This document shows, piece after piece, positions 49,463-62,040 of a stretch of DNA of 64,000 bases. The number at the start of each line of letters is the position of its first letter. Positions within the stretch are counted from its first letter, which is position 1. The notes below the pieces were generated by a model that ran no database searches, was not told the origin of the DNA, and saw only the letters and a list, made by a program, of their open reading frames with translations. The stretch comes from Rallus limicola. Lineage: Eukaryota; Chordata; Aves; Gruiformes; Rallidae. A program made the position numbers and the translations under genes. The stretch covers positions 26,100,015 through 26,164,014 of the forward strand of contig JAKCOZ010000012.1 in the NCBI GenBank assembly GCA_022605955.1, written 5' to 3'.

Positions 49463-52400
49463 CTTCTCAGCCCACAGCCAAAATCACTGTTCCTTCAAAC
49501 CAACAAGAGGGTTGGTTTTTTCTTTTAATTATGGCCACTACTTTTTTTACCAGGAAACAGTTGTTCAAACAGTGACTGTGACTGAAGTAGGTGTCCTTGG
49601 CTTTGTCTTTCTGTGACCTGATTGAGCTCTTTAATTCCTCAGGATGAGGCAAACTGGCAGTACAGCCCAAAGCAGGGCTTTACACTGCAGCGTAGAATGA
49701 TGCCACGCAGCCTTCAGGCAGGCCAAAAGGCTCCATTTTTAAATCCAAGATAATTCTTTGAAGTGTTTATTCCAGTCAGAAAAGGCAGTGGGATCAGCAA
49801 AAAAGATGTTTTATTTATGCCAAAGCCCCAAAGTTGAGGTTTTTTTTCAGAGATAGGCAGCTACTGTGACTCCTGCAGAGATTTAGGTCTGGAAGGGGAA
49901 AGTCTTTGCTGCTTTTTTTATTTATTTATTTTTTTCCCCCAGTTACCCATTCCTTAGGAAAAACCCCTTTTTACTTTCTTCCTTGGCTTGTTTGCTGCCA
50001 ATAGGGCCCTGCTGCAGAGCAGCCACTGAGTAAGGACATGGAATTACTTCTACACATTAACACAGAATGCAGTTTTACAGATTTCTAGCTCTTGTCATAT
50101 TTCTTTTCCACTGATGGGCTCTGGGAAGAAACCTGGTGGTCTTGTTACACCTGGAAAAAACCCCTCTTGTTCCCTCTTGTGATGCAGAAGCTTTAGATGC
50201 AGAGCCAGAGCCACGTTGCCTGCACTTGGCTTCCCCTCCATCACCTCTCATTGGTAGAGCTGATCAAGAGGTACCAAAAAAAAAACCCCAAGAAAAGGTT
50301 CAACAAAGTTATGGAAATAATGAAGGAAAAGATTTTTGCCTCCCTTTTTTTATGGTTATAACATTTGGTATTTTATTAAAAATGCAAAATGCCAAATCTG
50401 ACATGTGTTTTTATGCTAGACACCTCTAAGGAAAAGGAAAACAGTCCCAGGACTGATGGAGAGCCAGACCTTAAAGATGTGATCTGCACTGAATTCATAT
50501 TTATCCCTCAAGCCATTTTCTAGGTGACTGCTCAGATAAAGTTGCATGGAAATTATTTTCTTGGGTCTGTTTCAGAGTTAAAGTAAGTGTTAGTCCTTCT
50601 GGAAAGAAGTGACCTGCATGTTGTTTTGGCAATATCTGGCCAGAGAATAACAGAGCACAGATTTTTTCTTGTTATTGATTTCATTACAGAGAGTACATGA
50701 TGCTAAACCACAAAGAGATGCTCTGTGAACGGGTGGGTTTCTGACTTCAAGTGAAGGTCATGTTATTTCTTGGACCTAGAGCTATGAAAATATCTTACCT
50801 AGTTATTTTTTTTCTTGACCCTGTAGTTCTGTGGTTTATTTTATATAATGCCTGTGCTCTGTAGTGCTGGGAGAGGCTGCCACCAGGAAAAACCCATGGG
50901 AATCAGCAATGGGAAGCCAGAAAATACCCAGCAGGTCCTTGGGCTCTCCTCACTGACCCACCACGCTGGAGTTCCTGAGCCTGAGTTGACTCTTGGGTCC
51001 CACTAGTGCTGTATGTTCTGTTGGACTCTTTTTTTTGGCAGGGTGAAGGAAAAGGAAGGCTGATGTGTGTGGTTTTGGCATGGGTGGCAGCACCCAGGAG
51101 GAGGCAGGGAACATAACCATACTGCCCCACTCTCTCCATAGTATTGTACCAGTTAATTAGGCTGAGTTGGGCAAGAAACTCTAGTAAGAGTGTTGCTGAA
51201 GTCCCCATCTGTGTCCAGAGCTGTCACCTGTGCCCTGGATTGCATGGAGCTCTCCTGAGTGGCTTCAGGATGTGTGAGACTTGATTTCAGCTGATGATAG
51301 CTAATGTCCTCAACTTGTTGGTGACAATCCTCAATTCATGGGGCAGCTCTGCTGGGAAGGAACTGCAGAGGGAAACCTCTCTCAGCCACCTCACTGGGCA
51401 AGCTGGCCTTTACATTTGTGGTGGGAGACCCACTGGGAGAGCCTGAGAGCTCAGGGTCACTGGCAGAGACACAGTATCCCATCTCCATGTCAGATCTCAG
51501 GCCAGTTTAGTGCACACAGATCTGTTAGCACAGGTGGTGGTGGCCTGTGGACAATAACAGAGCATCTGTTGGCACTGTAGGTGAGAAGATGTAAGGTCTC
51601 CTCTTGTTGAAGGCATCTGTCAAGCAGATACCAGCCTCTCTTTTCTAGTCATCCCCTGCTGCCTCCCTAAGCTGGAGTAGTCTGCACGGAGTTTTAACAG
51701 TGGTCTGTAGAACAGAAACATTGCTCTAGCACGTGGGCTGTGATGCCTTTTCTCCTGCCCCTGAGGAACTGAAGTTCTTCAGGGAACTGACCAAAGTGTT
51801 TTGCTTCTAAATGAGCTTTTCCAGTTGAGTCAGAACCTGGAGCTAGTCATGGGACTGTTCCTGAGTCCCACCAGTCTGTCCTTTGTCTTGCATCTACCAG
51901 TAACAGCATTTTCAATCGAGTGCATCTTCTGGATGCCTATAAAGTGCCACTGAAACGATTTTAAGAAGGTCAGATTAGCTAAATGTGCTGCTTGAAGAGC
52001 ATGTACAGTCTGTTTTTCAGATGCAGCTGTGGGTGCATGTGTAGGGTAACACCTAGCACTTTCCCTTCCCACAGAAAATCTAGGAAACAGGTTTTAATAT
52101 TCACAATAGACACTGGGAACATGAGCTTGAGAAACACGGTGCCCAGGCTGTGTTGAGAAGTTGAGCCCCTAAATTCTAAGTTGTCAGAGAATGTAAGGAA
52201 TCTGAGGAGGCTAAAACTGGATTGCTTTAGGAAAGAATGCCAAATAACTGAGTTGGGAGAGGAATAGAAGTGGGAAAGCTGTGCAAAGAGGCCAAGGGCA
52301 AAAGTATGGCAATGAGAAGTAAAAATAGCAGGATAAAGATCATACTGCTACCAAAAACCAGCCTGTCGTTCTTCATGTGCATGTGAAACTTGAATAGTGA

Positions 52401-55400
52401 CCAAAATAACCTTGGTGGAAGAGGAATCCAAGATATTTACTTACAAGCTCTCCAGAAAACCTATGTACAAATGAAGGTGGTGAAGCATTTCCCTGTGAAA
52501 CAGCCTTTACAGGAGTAAAGTCAAGCCAGATTTGCTTTTGCTGCTTTAGTTGCTGGATTGAAAGATTTCACTTCCAGGTAGTTTAATCTGGAGTACATTA
52601 AAAGCATGGCCTCTCCTAATCACATCGAATGAAAAGATTCATGATGTAATTTTATATTTAAATTCATTCATCCCCCTTGGTTTCTAACTTCTTTCCAAGC
52701 AGTAGAGTTTACTGCAAAAACTTGGGAAGAACAGATTTTGTTAAAACAGAAACATTTTTGAAGGGTCAGGAACCGTGGAGCATTTTATTTAGCACGATTT
52801 CCTGCAGCCATCACTCTTGCAAATTTGATTTACCAGAAAACACCTTTTTTTTTTTGAAAATATTGTGAGGGAGATGGAGTTTATGGCCTCAGAAATGGAG
52901 ATAAGGAGTTCAGAAGTACCCCTGATGACATTTTCATGGGGGTTTTGGGGTTTTTTTTTTTGCTTATATGTTTTGTTGTGATGTTCTGGGGAGCCTCTTA
53001 GGTGAGAAATGAAATGAAATGTTTCCTCAGAGCAACACTTCAGCCTGGCAAAGCAGCGTGTGTTCAGCTCATCAGATTAATTTGCTGTCAGAGTCGTGCA
53101 TTTTCATCCTGAGATATTTTAGGGCTTGTATCTGCTGCTCTTTAAGGTGAGGCTCATTCTTGCTATTTATTTGGGGGGGGATTTTCTCCTTTCTATAATG
53201 GGATGGATTAAAAATAGCCAAGATTCAATCAAAAGGCCAAGCAAGGGAAACTAATCTGGTTGTGCACTGCTGAGCTGACACACACACCGGGAGGCATCGG
53301 CACGGAGCTTCTTATGCTGCTTTGCAGCTGGCAGAGCTGCCTTTGACTACAAGTTTCTCTCTCTTTGAGTGAAGTCCAGCTTAGGGCTCTTATCAGTACT
53401 CATCCCAATGAGCTTTCCTCAGAAAACAGGGAATTGATAGACTCTGAGTTTATGTAGTGACTTAACACCTGTCAGGGCACGGAGTGATGCCAGAACCTGG
53501 GGATTTGCCTGCAGAAAGCTGCCCAGAAGTTGGTGATGCTCTTAGCAGCAGCATTAACTCCTCATCTATGATTTTCTTCCTCTTTGGGCAAATGGGATGA
53601 TGTTTTGTAGGTAACAGTAGCCTGGTGCACTGATCTTTGGATACCCATCTCACTAAAATGCTGCAAGGAGTGAATGTTGAGAAGTCAGGGGTGTCCACGT
53701 TCGGGCAACAGATGATGTTCTCCAATTTATCAAGCTTCTCAAGCCCTTCTAACATCTTTAAATGTCTATTTACTGTAACACACATTTTGGTGGGTGGTCT
53801 TCCCTTTTGTCCACCCTTTTCCTCTCTGCATGTCCTTTCTCCCAAACCAATCTCATATACCAGTATACCAGTGTGTTGGCTCCAGACCTGGTTTCTCAGC
53901 TTTCCACACATGGTTTGTCTGCCAGGTTTTTGTCCCTCAAAATTTCCTGTTGGTATTTTATTTTTCTCTATTTAGATTAGTTTCTGTCACACCCACAACA
54001 TTCCCAAATCCTGTTTCATCCTTTTTTTTTTTTTTGCTCAGTGTTGGCACAGTTTCTTTCAGCTGTACTCACAACACTGGGATTCTTTCAGATGTTGTTC
54101 TCTCATTCTCTGGTTCTGTCCCAACTTCAGCTGCCAAGAACCAGCCTGCTTTTTTGGTGCAGAAAACCTTGACCCCAGCAGTTTCCTGCTCTAAATTATT
54201 TTTTCACATTTTTGCCCTGATCTGTTGAGACACATCAAATAGTGTGTTTTTCCATTTTGCTCTTCTCTTTGTTTCACCACAGCTCATCCCTTCAGTATGT
54301 GCTTCTGCTCCAAATAAGAGAGTTTAACAGTGGCATTGGCAGAGCAGCAGTGGCACAGCAGCACGTTGAATGGCTGGAAATAAAGCTGGATGGCAAAGCA
54401 AAGGGTGATCCAGTAGCTTAGATTGTGAAATGCCTGTAGGGAATGTATCACCTAGGGGAGTGAAAAGCAACTGCATCTTTAGGTGATGTGCTTGAAGAAT
54501 GGCCAAGGTTTTGATGTGTTGTAGTTACCAAGTAACAGAGCCAAGTCAGAGAGAACACCTTGGATGCATCCTTCTAAGAATAATACTGGGGTTCTTCTGG
54601 GCTCTGGGATAAGAGGATGAGAGGAGGGAAAAGATTAAGAGCTGTGCTTCCACTGCTTTATCTTGCACTGCTATGTGAGTATGTCCAAGTAGATACTAAA
54701 GCTGTCTGACTTGGATTTTAGTTCAGAAAGCTCTGGAGAGTCGAGGTATATTGGCAAGTCATCAGCATAAATCTGAGAGCTGGTGTGGTTTCTGTGAGTG
54801 GGGCTCAGCCATCATCCCTGCCTTGGACCACTAATATGAAACTCTTGTGGAAAATAACAGGTGGGGTGGGAATTGCTCTGCTAATTATTCCATCCAGATC
54901 ATTTTCACAGCAGGGAGGAAAAAAAAAGGGAGTGGGGAAGATGAGAGTGGCATTAAAAGCAGGCAAAATTTCCAGAAAGCTGTATTGGTGGTGGTGGTAA
55001 GATTACTGACAGTGATGTGGGTGGAAGTGTCTAGAAACGTGTTGGTGGACACCTCAGCCCATGAGACCTTACCTGAGAGTCACCCCCAGGCACGTTGCTG
55101 CTCTGCCTCTCTTGCTCTGAACTCTGTTTTCTTTGGTGGCACCTGCATGCTTTGGAACGTTCTCCTTGAAACCTCTTGGTGTGCTCGTGCCTCAGCTGAT
55201 GGGTCTCTGCCTTGTGATCTGTACAGAGTTTCTTCTGCCTCAGACTGCACCAGGCACAGTCCATCCTCACAGGCAGGCTCTGAGTACAAGCAGTGTGTTG
55301 GTTTAACACGAGGACGTTGTAGGGAAGGGAGCACTGTTTGCTTCACAAGGACTTACAGGTCCATACAGGCAAGAGACACACTGCAGGAGAGGTGGGATTT

Positions 55401-56221
55401 GTGAAGCCTGGGGTCAGTGGATGATACTCATCGTGACAGCTCAGTGTGCTTTAAGCTGTTAGATATCTCTTACATCACTTGTGTGGCATGGAGCAAGGTA
55501 CAGGACAGAGGGTAGTGTTTGTGCAGGTGGAGTCCAGGGAATGAAGAACAGGGAGAGGGAGACCTGAGTTAGTTTATCCATCCTTGGGGGAATGCTGTAG
55601 GTAGGGCACAGCACAGTGCATAGCATCTTAACCAAAGACACCAAGTGCCTGAGACTTTGGGAAAAGAAAATGAATGAATACAGAAAACAGTAAATCAGGA
55701 GCTGGAGTGACAGCAACAGGAAGATTTGCTAGCAGCCCTTTTTCCTAAGAAAATAATCTTGAACTCACCAATTGCCAAGTATATACCTCAGAGGCTGTTA
55801 GCTAACCACATCAGAAAAACATGAGAATTCTATTCACAAGAGGCAGGTATTTCAATGGGGTTTTGAAAGCAAAGGCTGTAAGATAAGCTGCTTGTTAGCC
55901 ATGCTAATCTGGTTCAGAGGGAACAGCCATAGTCTATTTTTCTGTTGCTTTTGATGAAAATCTGAGCAATATTATCCTTCTCACCAGATGCATTGTGTGC
56001 CAGAGTGCTGAGAAGTGAGCATCCAAAAGATGATGCGTGTTCCCTGGAGTAAAGGATGCACAGCTATTCCTGAGCCAGTGACTGATGCAGGGTGTATATA
56101 TAACATGCTTTGTAAGAATAACTCCATTGCAAATGAGCCTGGAAGGAACTTCTCCATCAACTGTGGCCCCACACCAAGGAGCTGTGGGATGATCTTTGGG
56201 AGCTGGGGGTCTGACTTTCTG
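49463..56221. other. Longest CR1-free block of the right half
   Basis: About 6.8 kb with no recognised gene or CR1. It holds homopolymer-rich T tracts (49913-49935, 54022-54035). Several medium-length open frames occur on both strands at 53.4-55.4 kb; the longest is 185 codons, plus strand, 54847-55404. None shows a known domain, and frames on opposite strands overlap. I could not assign any transposon or gene family to this block. Confidence 0.4.
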
Positions 56222-56583
56222 TTCAGTCTAGAGAAAAGAAGATGAAGAGGGGACCTTATTAATGTTTATAATTATCTTAAGCATGGGCTGCAGGGGGAAA
56301 TGGGCAGCCCCTTTCAGTGTCTGTGGGGACAGGACAAGGGGTGATGGGCTCAAGTTGGAGCATAGGAAGTTCCACACCAACATGGGGAAGAACTTTTCCC
56401 CAGTGAGGGTGAGGGAGCCCTGGGCCAGGCTGCCCAGGGGGTGTGGAGTCTCCTTCTCTGGAGAGATTCCAGCCCTGTCTGGATGTCTGTCTGTGCAATA
56501 TGAGCTGGGGAGCTGCTTGGGCAGGGGGTTGGACCTGATGATCTCTTGAGGTCCCTTCCAACCCCTGTGATTCTCTGATTCTT
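56222..56583 (+). mobile_element. CR1 LINE 3' fragment (group B, B2 end)
   Basis: About 360 bases of CR1 in plus orientation begin in 'gaggggaccttattaatgtt', run through 'gcatgggctgcagggggaaa' and 'tgggcagcccctttcagtgt', and have the B2-type 3' UTR ('ctgtgcaatatgagctgggg'). It ends 'tcccttccaacccctgtgat' followed by TCTCTGATTCT. It differs from the 48.8 kb copy in carrying GGGCAG rather than GTCCAG before the shared CCCCTTT. Confidence 0.96.
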
Positions 56584-59500
56584 TGCTCTTCCACCACGTG
56601 CTGTTGGTTAAAACACTGTGTCTGAGATGTCCTTTCTGTGGACAGGATGCACAAGGGTGGCCAGGGCTCATTTGCCTTTAGTTGAGGCATATGCATGTCT
56701 GACTACAACGAGTTTAATAAGCCAGGGGAGCAGAAAGCAGTCCTCCAGATGGAACCAAGTGGAAGGGTTTGGGTCCACACACTGGTGGCCAATGGGTTAA
56801 AGCAGCAATCCTGGGGCACTGCCAGCACTTGTCATTCTGCAAACAACAATCTCCCCATGAAGTGAAAGCACAACCAGCTCTTAGGATATATTGGGTTCCT
56901 CTGAATTTCAAATCTGTTTTTCTTTAGAAAGTTGGCTCGGGTTTCACTTAAAATTTCTCTTTAAACTCCTGGAAGTTAAAGGTTGACTATTTCTGGGAAC
57001 TTTCCAAACTATTAAGCTCTGTTGCAGAAGGTTGCTACGCTACACACTCCTGATAAAAAGGTACGTGCTCTTTGTCATCTCAAGACTCACTGTGAAATCT
57101 GAAAACTCCAGGCTGTGTCACTTCAATATACAAACATGCTAAGCAATGGGAAAGCCTGAAAATCAAAGCTGTGCTGTTATCTCTTCAGACCAGGAGCTTT
57201 TTTCAAGGAGGTTCTAATGCAGAAGCAGAATAACTTTCCAGTTGCATCTTTGAAGTGGTTGGGTTTTTTTTTAGTGTGATAGCATGGACATTGAATCCAT
57301 GCTGTGGCTGCTCTTAAAAAATAGTGAGAAATTGCAAAGTGAAGCAGTAAGGAGAAGGAGCTGTTTGAACATTTAATCAGTCTCACTTGATAGAGTCTGC
57401 TGGGTCGGTCCCAGTATGGAAGTAAACCTGGTCACGGCTGTAACTTTGCTGCTGCCGAAATGTCCCAGTTTAGGTGTAGTACAGTGTGATGATGTAGAGA
57501 GAGATAAAAACCACTCAAGTGATGACTACAATGTATTCTGTCATATCAATCCTAAGTCTCTGTGTGCTCATGCTTAGAGTTGGTGGAGAGGCAGCATGTC
57601 ACTGGCTGAGCTTGGGGCTTGCAGCAGAGCGCTGTGTATTTGCCCCCATCAATCAACAAGTCATGAAGTTACCTCTCCTTAACTTCAGTGCAACTCTGCA
57701 TTTATCTGTCTTGCTTATGTTTAAGTTCTTGGGGTTTGTTTTTTTTATTGCATGTTTGATTTTCTAGTTTGGTGTTTGGTGGGTTTGTCCCTCAGTGGCA
57801 TTAAACTCCAGCAGCTACTGCTGGGGAAGAGGCGTTTGCTGAAGCTCTGGATCCTAATCCCAGCCACCAGCTCCAGCAACAAGTCAGTTGGCTGAATACT
57901 TCCCTTGCTCAGCCCCCCCTCCTTTCCCCATCAATTCAGTGATGCAAATAGCCTGAGATCTACTTGACCTTCTGCCATGTTAATATGTGTGATTAACAAC
58001 AGCTCCTTGTCCTAATGAGCTAGAGAAACAAAATAACTGGGTACTATCATATTTAATTAAACTGTGTTTCAGGAAACTGTTGCTTGAACCATAACATACA
58101 ACCCTGGAATTAGTTTAGTCTTTCTTTTTTCTAACTTCATTCCCTTTACTTACTCTTCTCCTGTTAATTGGTATCTCTACATTCTTTGTTCCTGTGTCTC
58201 CTTCCTCCTTATTTTCCCTTCTTCTTTAATTCCATGTCATTTGGCTGGTCAGGCACTGGAGTGGTGTGAATGATACAGAAACACTTCCAAAGACAATTGA
58301 GGTCCTGCTTTCTCTGCTGCATCCATGAGCATGTAGAGGCAAAGCATCAGATCCTGGTGGAGATATGGGTTGGATAATGGGAACTGAGGGATGTGCAGGA
58401 AGGACAGACACTCCTCAAAGAGAACAACCAAAGAAGTTGGCCCTGCTGGTGAGGGTAGAATGGAAAAAGGAGATGGAAAGCCCCAGAGACCTGTCCTGAA
58501 CTGTGCATCTCTCTGCTGCCCCTGCCACGGCCTTTGCAAACGCTGTGTGAGGAGGCACAAAGAACAAGCCTGCTGCCAGGGGCCTCATCACTCTGCTCCA
58601 TGGCTGCTGCAGCCCTGTGGCATGGTGCACCTTCTACCCCACCAACCTGGGCAAGCCATCACACCTCGCTCTGCTTTGCTTCCCAACCCAATGCAAACTT
58701 CTGTGCATGCATCCTCTGAGAGCAGCACCTGGTCCCCTCACCGTTACAAGCATTTGGGCTCAATGAGCAGAGATGTTTTGATCCCACAAGCTAGAGAAAG
58801 ACCTTTTTTTTTAAATTTTTATTCTTTAACTCTGTATGTCTTTAGAGGGAAGAAGTAATAACATCCAGGCATTGGTGTTTATCCTAACCAAAGGCCTGAT
58901 TTATGCCTCTCCTTCTCTCAAGGGTACTGCTCTCAGTGTTGATGTAGTGAAATGACACTAGAAAATGAACATGCTTTGGAAACTATTTATGGATTCGAAT
59001 TGGCTGCTTTTCTAGTTAATGAAGTCCCTGTCTTTGAGTCAGTGCCATTTAATTAAGTGGTTTATATAATTACTCTCTGTCATCAATTCTGTCCACTCTG
59101 GAAGGTTTGTGTTTTCTTCCTGGAGGTGTTTTATTTAACACTGCTTTGTGAAGCCCTTCAACTTGGGAGATCACACAGCACCCAACACTGCAGAGTCCCA
59201 AGGTAAAGGCACTCTGTGGCTGGCTGCACTGAGTTGACCAGGGTGAGATGCTGCTAAGGCCACTCTTTTTCTCCTGTTACTGTTGTACCACAACTTTCTG
59301 TTATTCCTCCTCTTTTTAGGAAGAGGAGCTGTGATCCAATCTCTCTGTCAATATAGCCAACACCTCTGTGCTCTTGGCAGAATACCTACCCTGCATCTCC
59401 CTACCCTCCCAGAGATATTTCAGGCTTATGAAAGGTGTTTTTGACATGCAGGTAGTAACACTTTGTGCCCTCAACAGCTGCTTTGTGTAACATTGGTTTG

Positions 59501-60283
59501 TAGCAGTGGGGTCACTAAAACATCTCCTGCTTCAGAGGTGCTTCTCTGCATCCCTAACAGCTTCTCCTGTTAATGTGTGTTGCTGCTCGGAGGGAAAGTT
59601 TCCTTCTCAGCAGCGATTACTTTGGTGATGGAGTAGGGATTTTGGAGTAACCCCTCTCTCCATGAGAGTTTATGGGTGACATCTTTCTGCCTAAACAGAG
59701 ACCCCTGTGTGGTAGACACATGTCCAGCTTTTCCACTTGACCTTAGCAGTGGTAAATCCAGACCGATCCTTGCTTCTCCTGCTGTAACCTTTGGGGTGGT
59801 TCTTCCTTCTTTATTGCTCTTCTCTTAAACCCTCAGATGTTTGCTTGGCTCTCAAATTCCAGGTGTAAGAACTACACACAGTTTTCCATTAACAGTTCCA
59901 AAAGAATTTCCCTCCAACCAATCATTATTATTCCTCTATTTATACCTCTCAGGATCCCAGGAGCAGTTTTAAACACTGTGTTGTACCATAATCTTTCCCT
60001 TCAGCTGCTTATCACCCACATGACCACAAAGTCTGGCAGGCAAGAAAAATCTCTTTTCCTGGCAGGCTGGTGGTGCAGTGGCACACATGGAGAGGAGACA
60101 AAAGTTTGCTGTATTCCTGAGCACTGTTGGATTGGCTTTACATAAACTGTGAACGTGGCACTTCCCTCCCTGGCTCCCAGCTCCTTATTTGCAACGTGGG
60201 TCAACACAGCGGCCTTTTCAAACCTGAAGCAAGGAGGGGACATAAGCTCAAGAACTATAACTGTATTTAAACAGAGCTCAAGG
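56584..60283. other. Non-coding stretch between CR1 copies
   Basis: No gene is recognised in 3.7 kb. A 155-codon plus-strand frame (58391-58858) overlaps minus-strand frames of 71-103 codons and has no recognisable domain. The Cys/His-rich portion in its middle does not fit a regular zinc-finger spacing. No repeats were recognised. Confidence 0.4.
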
Positions 60284-60846
60284 AATCACAGGGGTTGGAA
60301 GGGCCCTCCAGAGCCCATGGGGTCCAACCCCCTGCCAAAGCAGGGTCCCTAGGACAGGGCACACAGGGCGGTGTCCAGACGGGGCTGGAATCTCTCCAGA
60401 GAAGGAGACTCCACACCCCCTGGGCAGCCTGGCCCAGGGCTCCCTCACCCTCACTGGGGAAAAGTTCTTCCCCACATTGGGGTGGAACTCCCTGTGCTCC
60501 AACTTGAGCCCATCGCCCCTTGTCCTGTCCCCACAGACACTGAAAAGGGGCTGCCCATTTCCCCCTGCAGCCCATGCTTAAGATATTGATAAACATTACT
60601 AAAGGTACCCCTTTAGTCGTCTTCTCTCCAGGCTGAACAGCCCCAGCTCCCTCAGCCTTTCCTCACAGGGGAGATGCTCCAGGCCCTTCAGCATCTCCAG
60701 AGCCTCCTCTGGACTCTCTCCAGGAGATCCCTGTCCTTTTGATCCCAGGGAGCCCAGCACTGGACACAACACTGCAGGTGGGGCCTGAGCAGGGCAGAGC
60801 AGAGGGGGAGGATCCCCTCCTGGGACCTGCTGCCCAGGCTCCTTTG
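60284..60846 (-). mobile_element. CR1 LINE fragment (group B, B1 end), left arm of inverted pair
   Basis: About 560 bases of CR1 in minus orientation. The low-coordinate edge is the 3' end ('ggaatcacaggggttggaag'). The 3' UTR is the B1 type ('gcacacagggcggtgtccag'). The 5' limit is near 'gggacctgctgcccaggctc'. A minus-strand frame (60599-60901) still encodes '[19 protein letters not shown]' from ORF2 but has no enzyme domain. It lies head-to-head with the copy at 61.35 kb. Confidence 0.96.
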
Positions 60847-61349
60847 GATCCTTTTGAGTCTCAAAGTCATTGTCTTCACAAATATTAACTTCCATACACA
60901 TTGCTAAAGGAAAATGTGATCAGGTGCCCACAGTAAATCATTAAGACAACCTGGCTGTATTTTTCTTAACTGTTTGTGTGCAGGGCTGGTTCCAGCATTT
61001 GAAGAGACAGCAGGAGACTCTGGTAAATACTGCTGGAACAAATTGTGGTTGTGTCATCTAGTCATTAATCCCTCCAGCTCCTCAGAGGGAACGGCAGCAG
61101 AACTGCTTGGATTAACCCTGAGGCTCTGCAGCTTCACATACTTTCTCACACTGAAGTGGTTTATCTTGATTCTTATCTCGTCATCAGTGTTGGATGTAAC
61201 ACGAGGCTAATGATTAACATGATTTCTTAATACAGAAGTTTTATAAGATCACTCATAAGAGAAATAAGGATGCAAATGGAAGCTTAAGAATTGCTGCCAG
61301 CATTAGACATACCCTGTTCAGTAAAAGCTTTATCAGGACAGGACTTGGC
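60847..61349. other. Spacer between two inverted CR1 copies
   Basis: About 500 bases of unique sequence with no recognised gene or repeat. It separates two oppositely oriented group B CR1 copies. Confidence 0.6.
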
Positions 61350-62036
61350 TCTTGCTCTCCTGGTCAAAGCTCTGTCTGTGGAGAAGGACCTGGGGGTGCT
61401 GGTGGGTGACAGGGTGGCCATGAGCCAGCAGTGTGTCCTGGGGCTGAGAGAGACAATGGGATCCTGGGGGCATCAGGAGGAGTGTGGGCAGCAGGTCCCA
61501 GGAGGGGATCCTCCCCCTCTGCTCTGCCCTGCTCAGGCCCCACCTGCAGTGTTGTGTCCAGTGCTGGGCTCCCTGGAATCAAAAGGACAGGGATCTCCTG
61601 GAGAGAGTCCAGAGGAGGCTCTGGAGATGCTGAAGGGCCTGGAGCATCTTCCCTGTGAGGAAAGGCTGAGGGAGCTGGGGCTGTTCAGCCTGGAGAGAAG
61701 ACTAAGGGGGGACCTTAGTAATGTTTATAATTATCTTAAGCATGGGCTGCAGGGGGAAATGTCCAGCCCCTTTTCAGTGTCTGTGGGGACAGGACAAGGG
61801 GTGATGGGCTCAAGTTGGAGCACAGGGAGTTCCCCCCCAATCTGGGGAAGAACTTCTTCCCAGTGAGGGTGAGGGAGCCCTGGGCCAGGCTGCCCAGGGG
61901 GTGTGGAGTCTCCTTCTCTGGAGAGATTCCAGCCCCGTCTGGACACCGCCCTGTGTGCCCTGTCCTAGGGACCCTGCTTTGGCAGGGGGTTGGACCCCAT
62001 GGGGTCTGGAGGTCCCTGCCAACCCCTATGATTCTG
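61350..62036 (+). mobile_element. CR1 LINE fragment, long and young (group B, B1 end), right arm of inverted pair
   Basis: About 690 bases of CR1 in plus orientation begin near 'agctctgtctgtggagaagg' and end 'ccaacccctatgattctgtg'. The 3' UTR is the B1 type, while the body carries 'aatgtccagccccttttcag' like the 48.8 kb B2 copy. Its 5' limit falls within a few tens of bases of the 48.8 kb copy's limit. It lies opposite the 60.3 kb copy. Confidence 0.96.
61369..61866 (+). pseudogene. CR1 ORF2 C-terminal remnant
   Basis: Part of a plus-strand open frame (61291-61866, 191 codons) that enters the CR1 at about residue 27. From there it reads '[19 protein letters not shown]', then a Gly/Pro-rich stretch, then '[19 protein letters not shown]' and '[19 protein letters not shown]'. 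The first 26 codons are unique flank or poorly matching. It belongs to the ORF2 region after the RT core and has no catalytic motifs. It is non-functional as an enzyme. Confidence 0.85.
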
Positions 62037-62040
62037 TGAA

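Noticed and set aside
55295..55330. 'tgtgttggtttaacacgagg' as the start of an LTR
   Set aside because: It begins TG like an LTR, but I could find no matching end, second copy, primer-binding site or internal region.
58391..58858. Cys/His-rich 155-codon frame as a zinc-finger protein
   Set aside because: The Cys and His residues do not follow C2H2, CCHC or RING spacing, and antisense frames of similar length overlap it.
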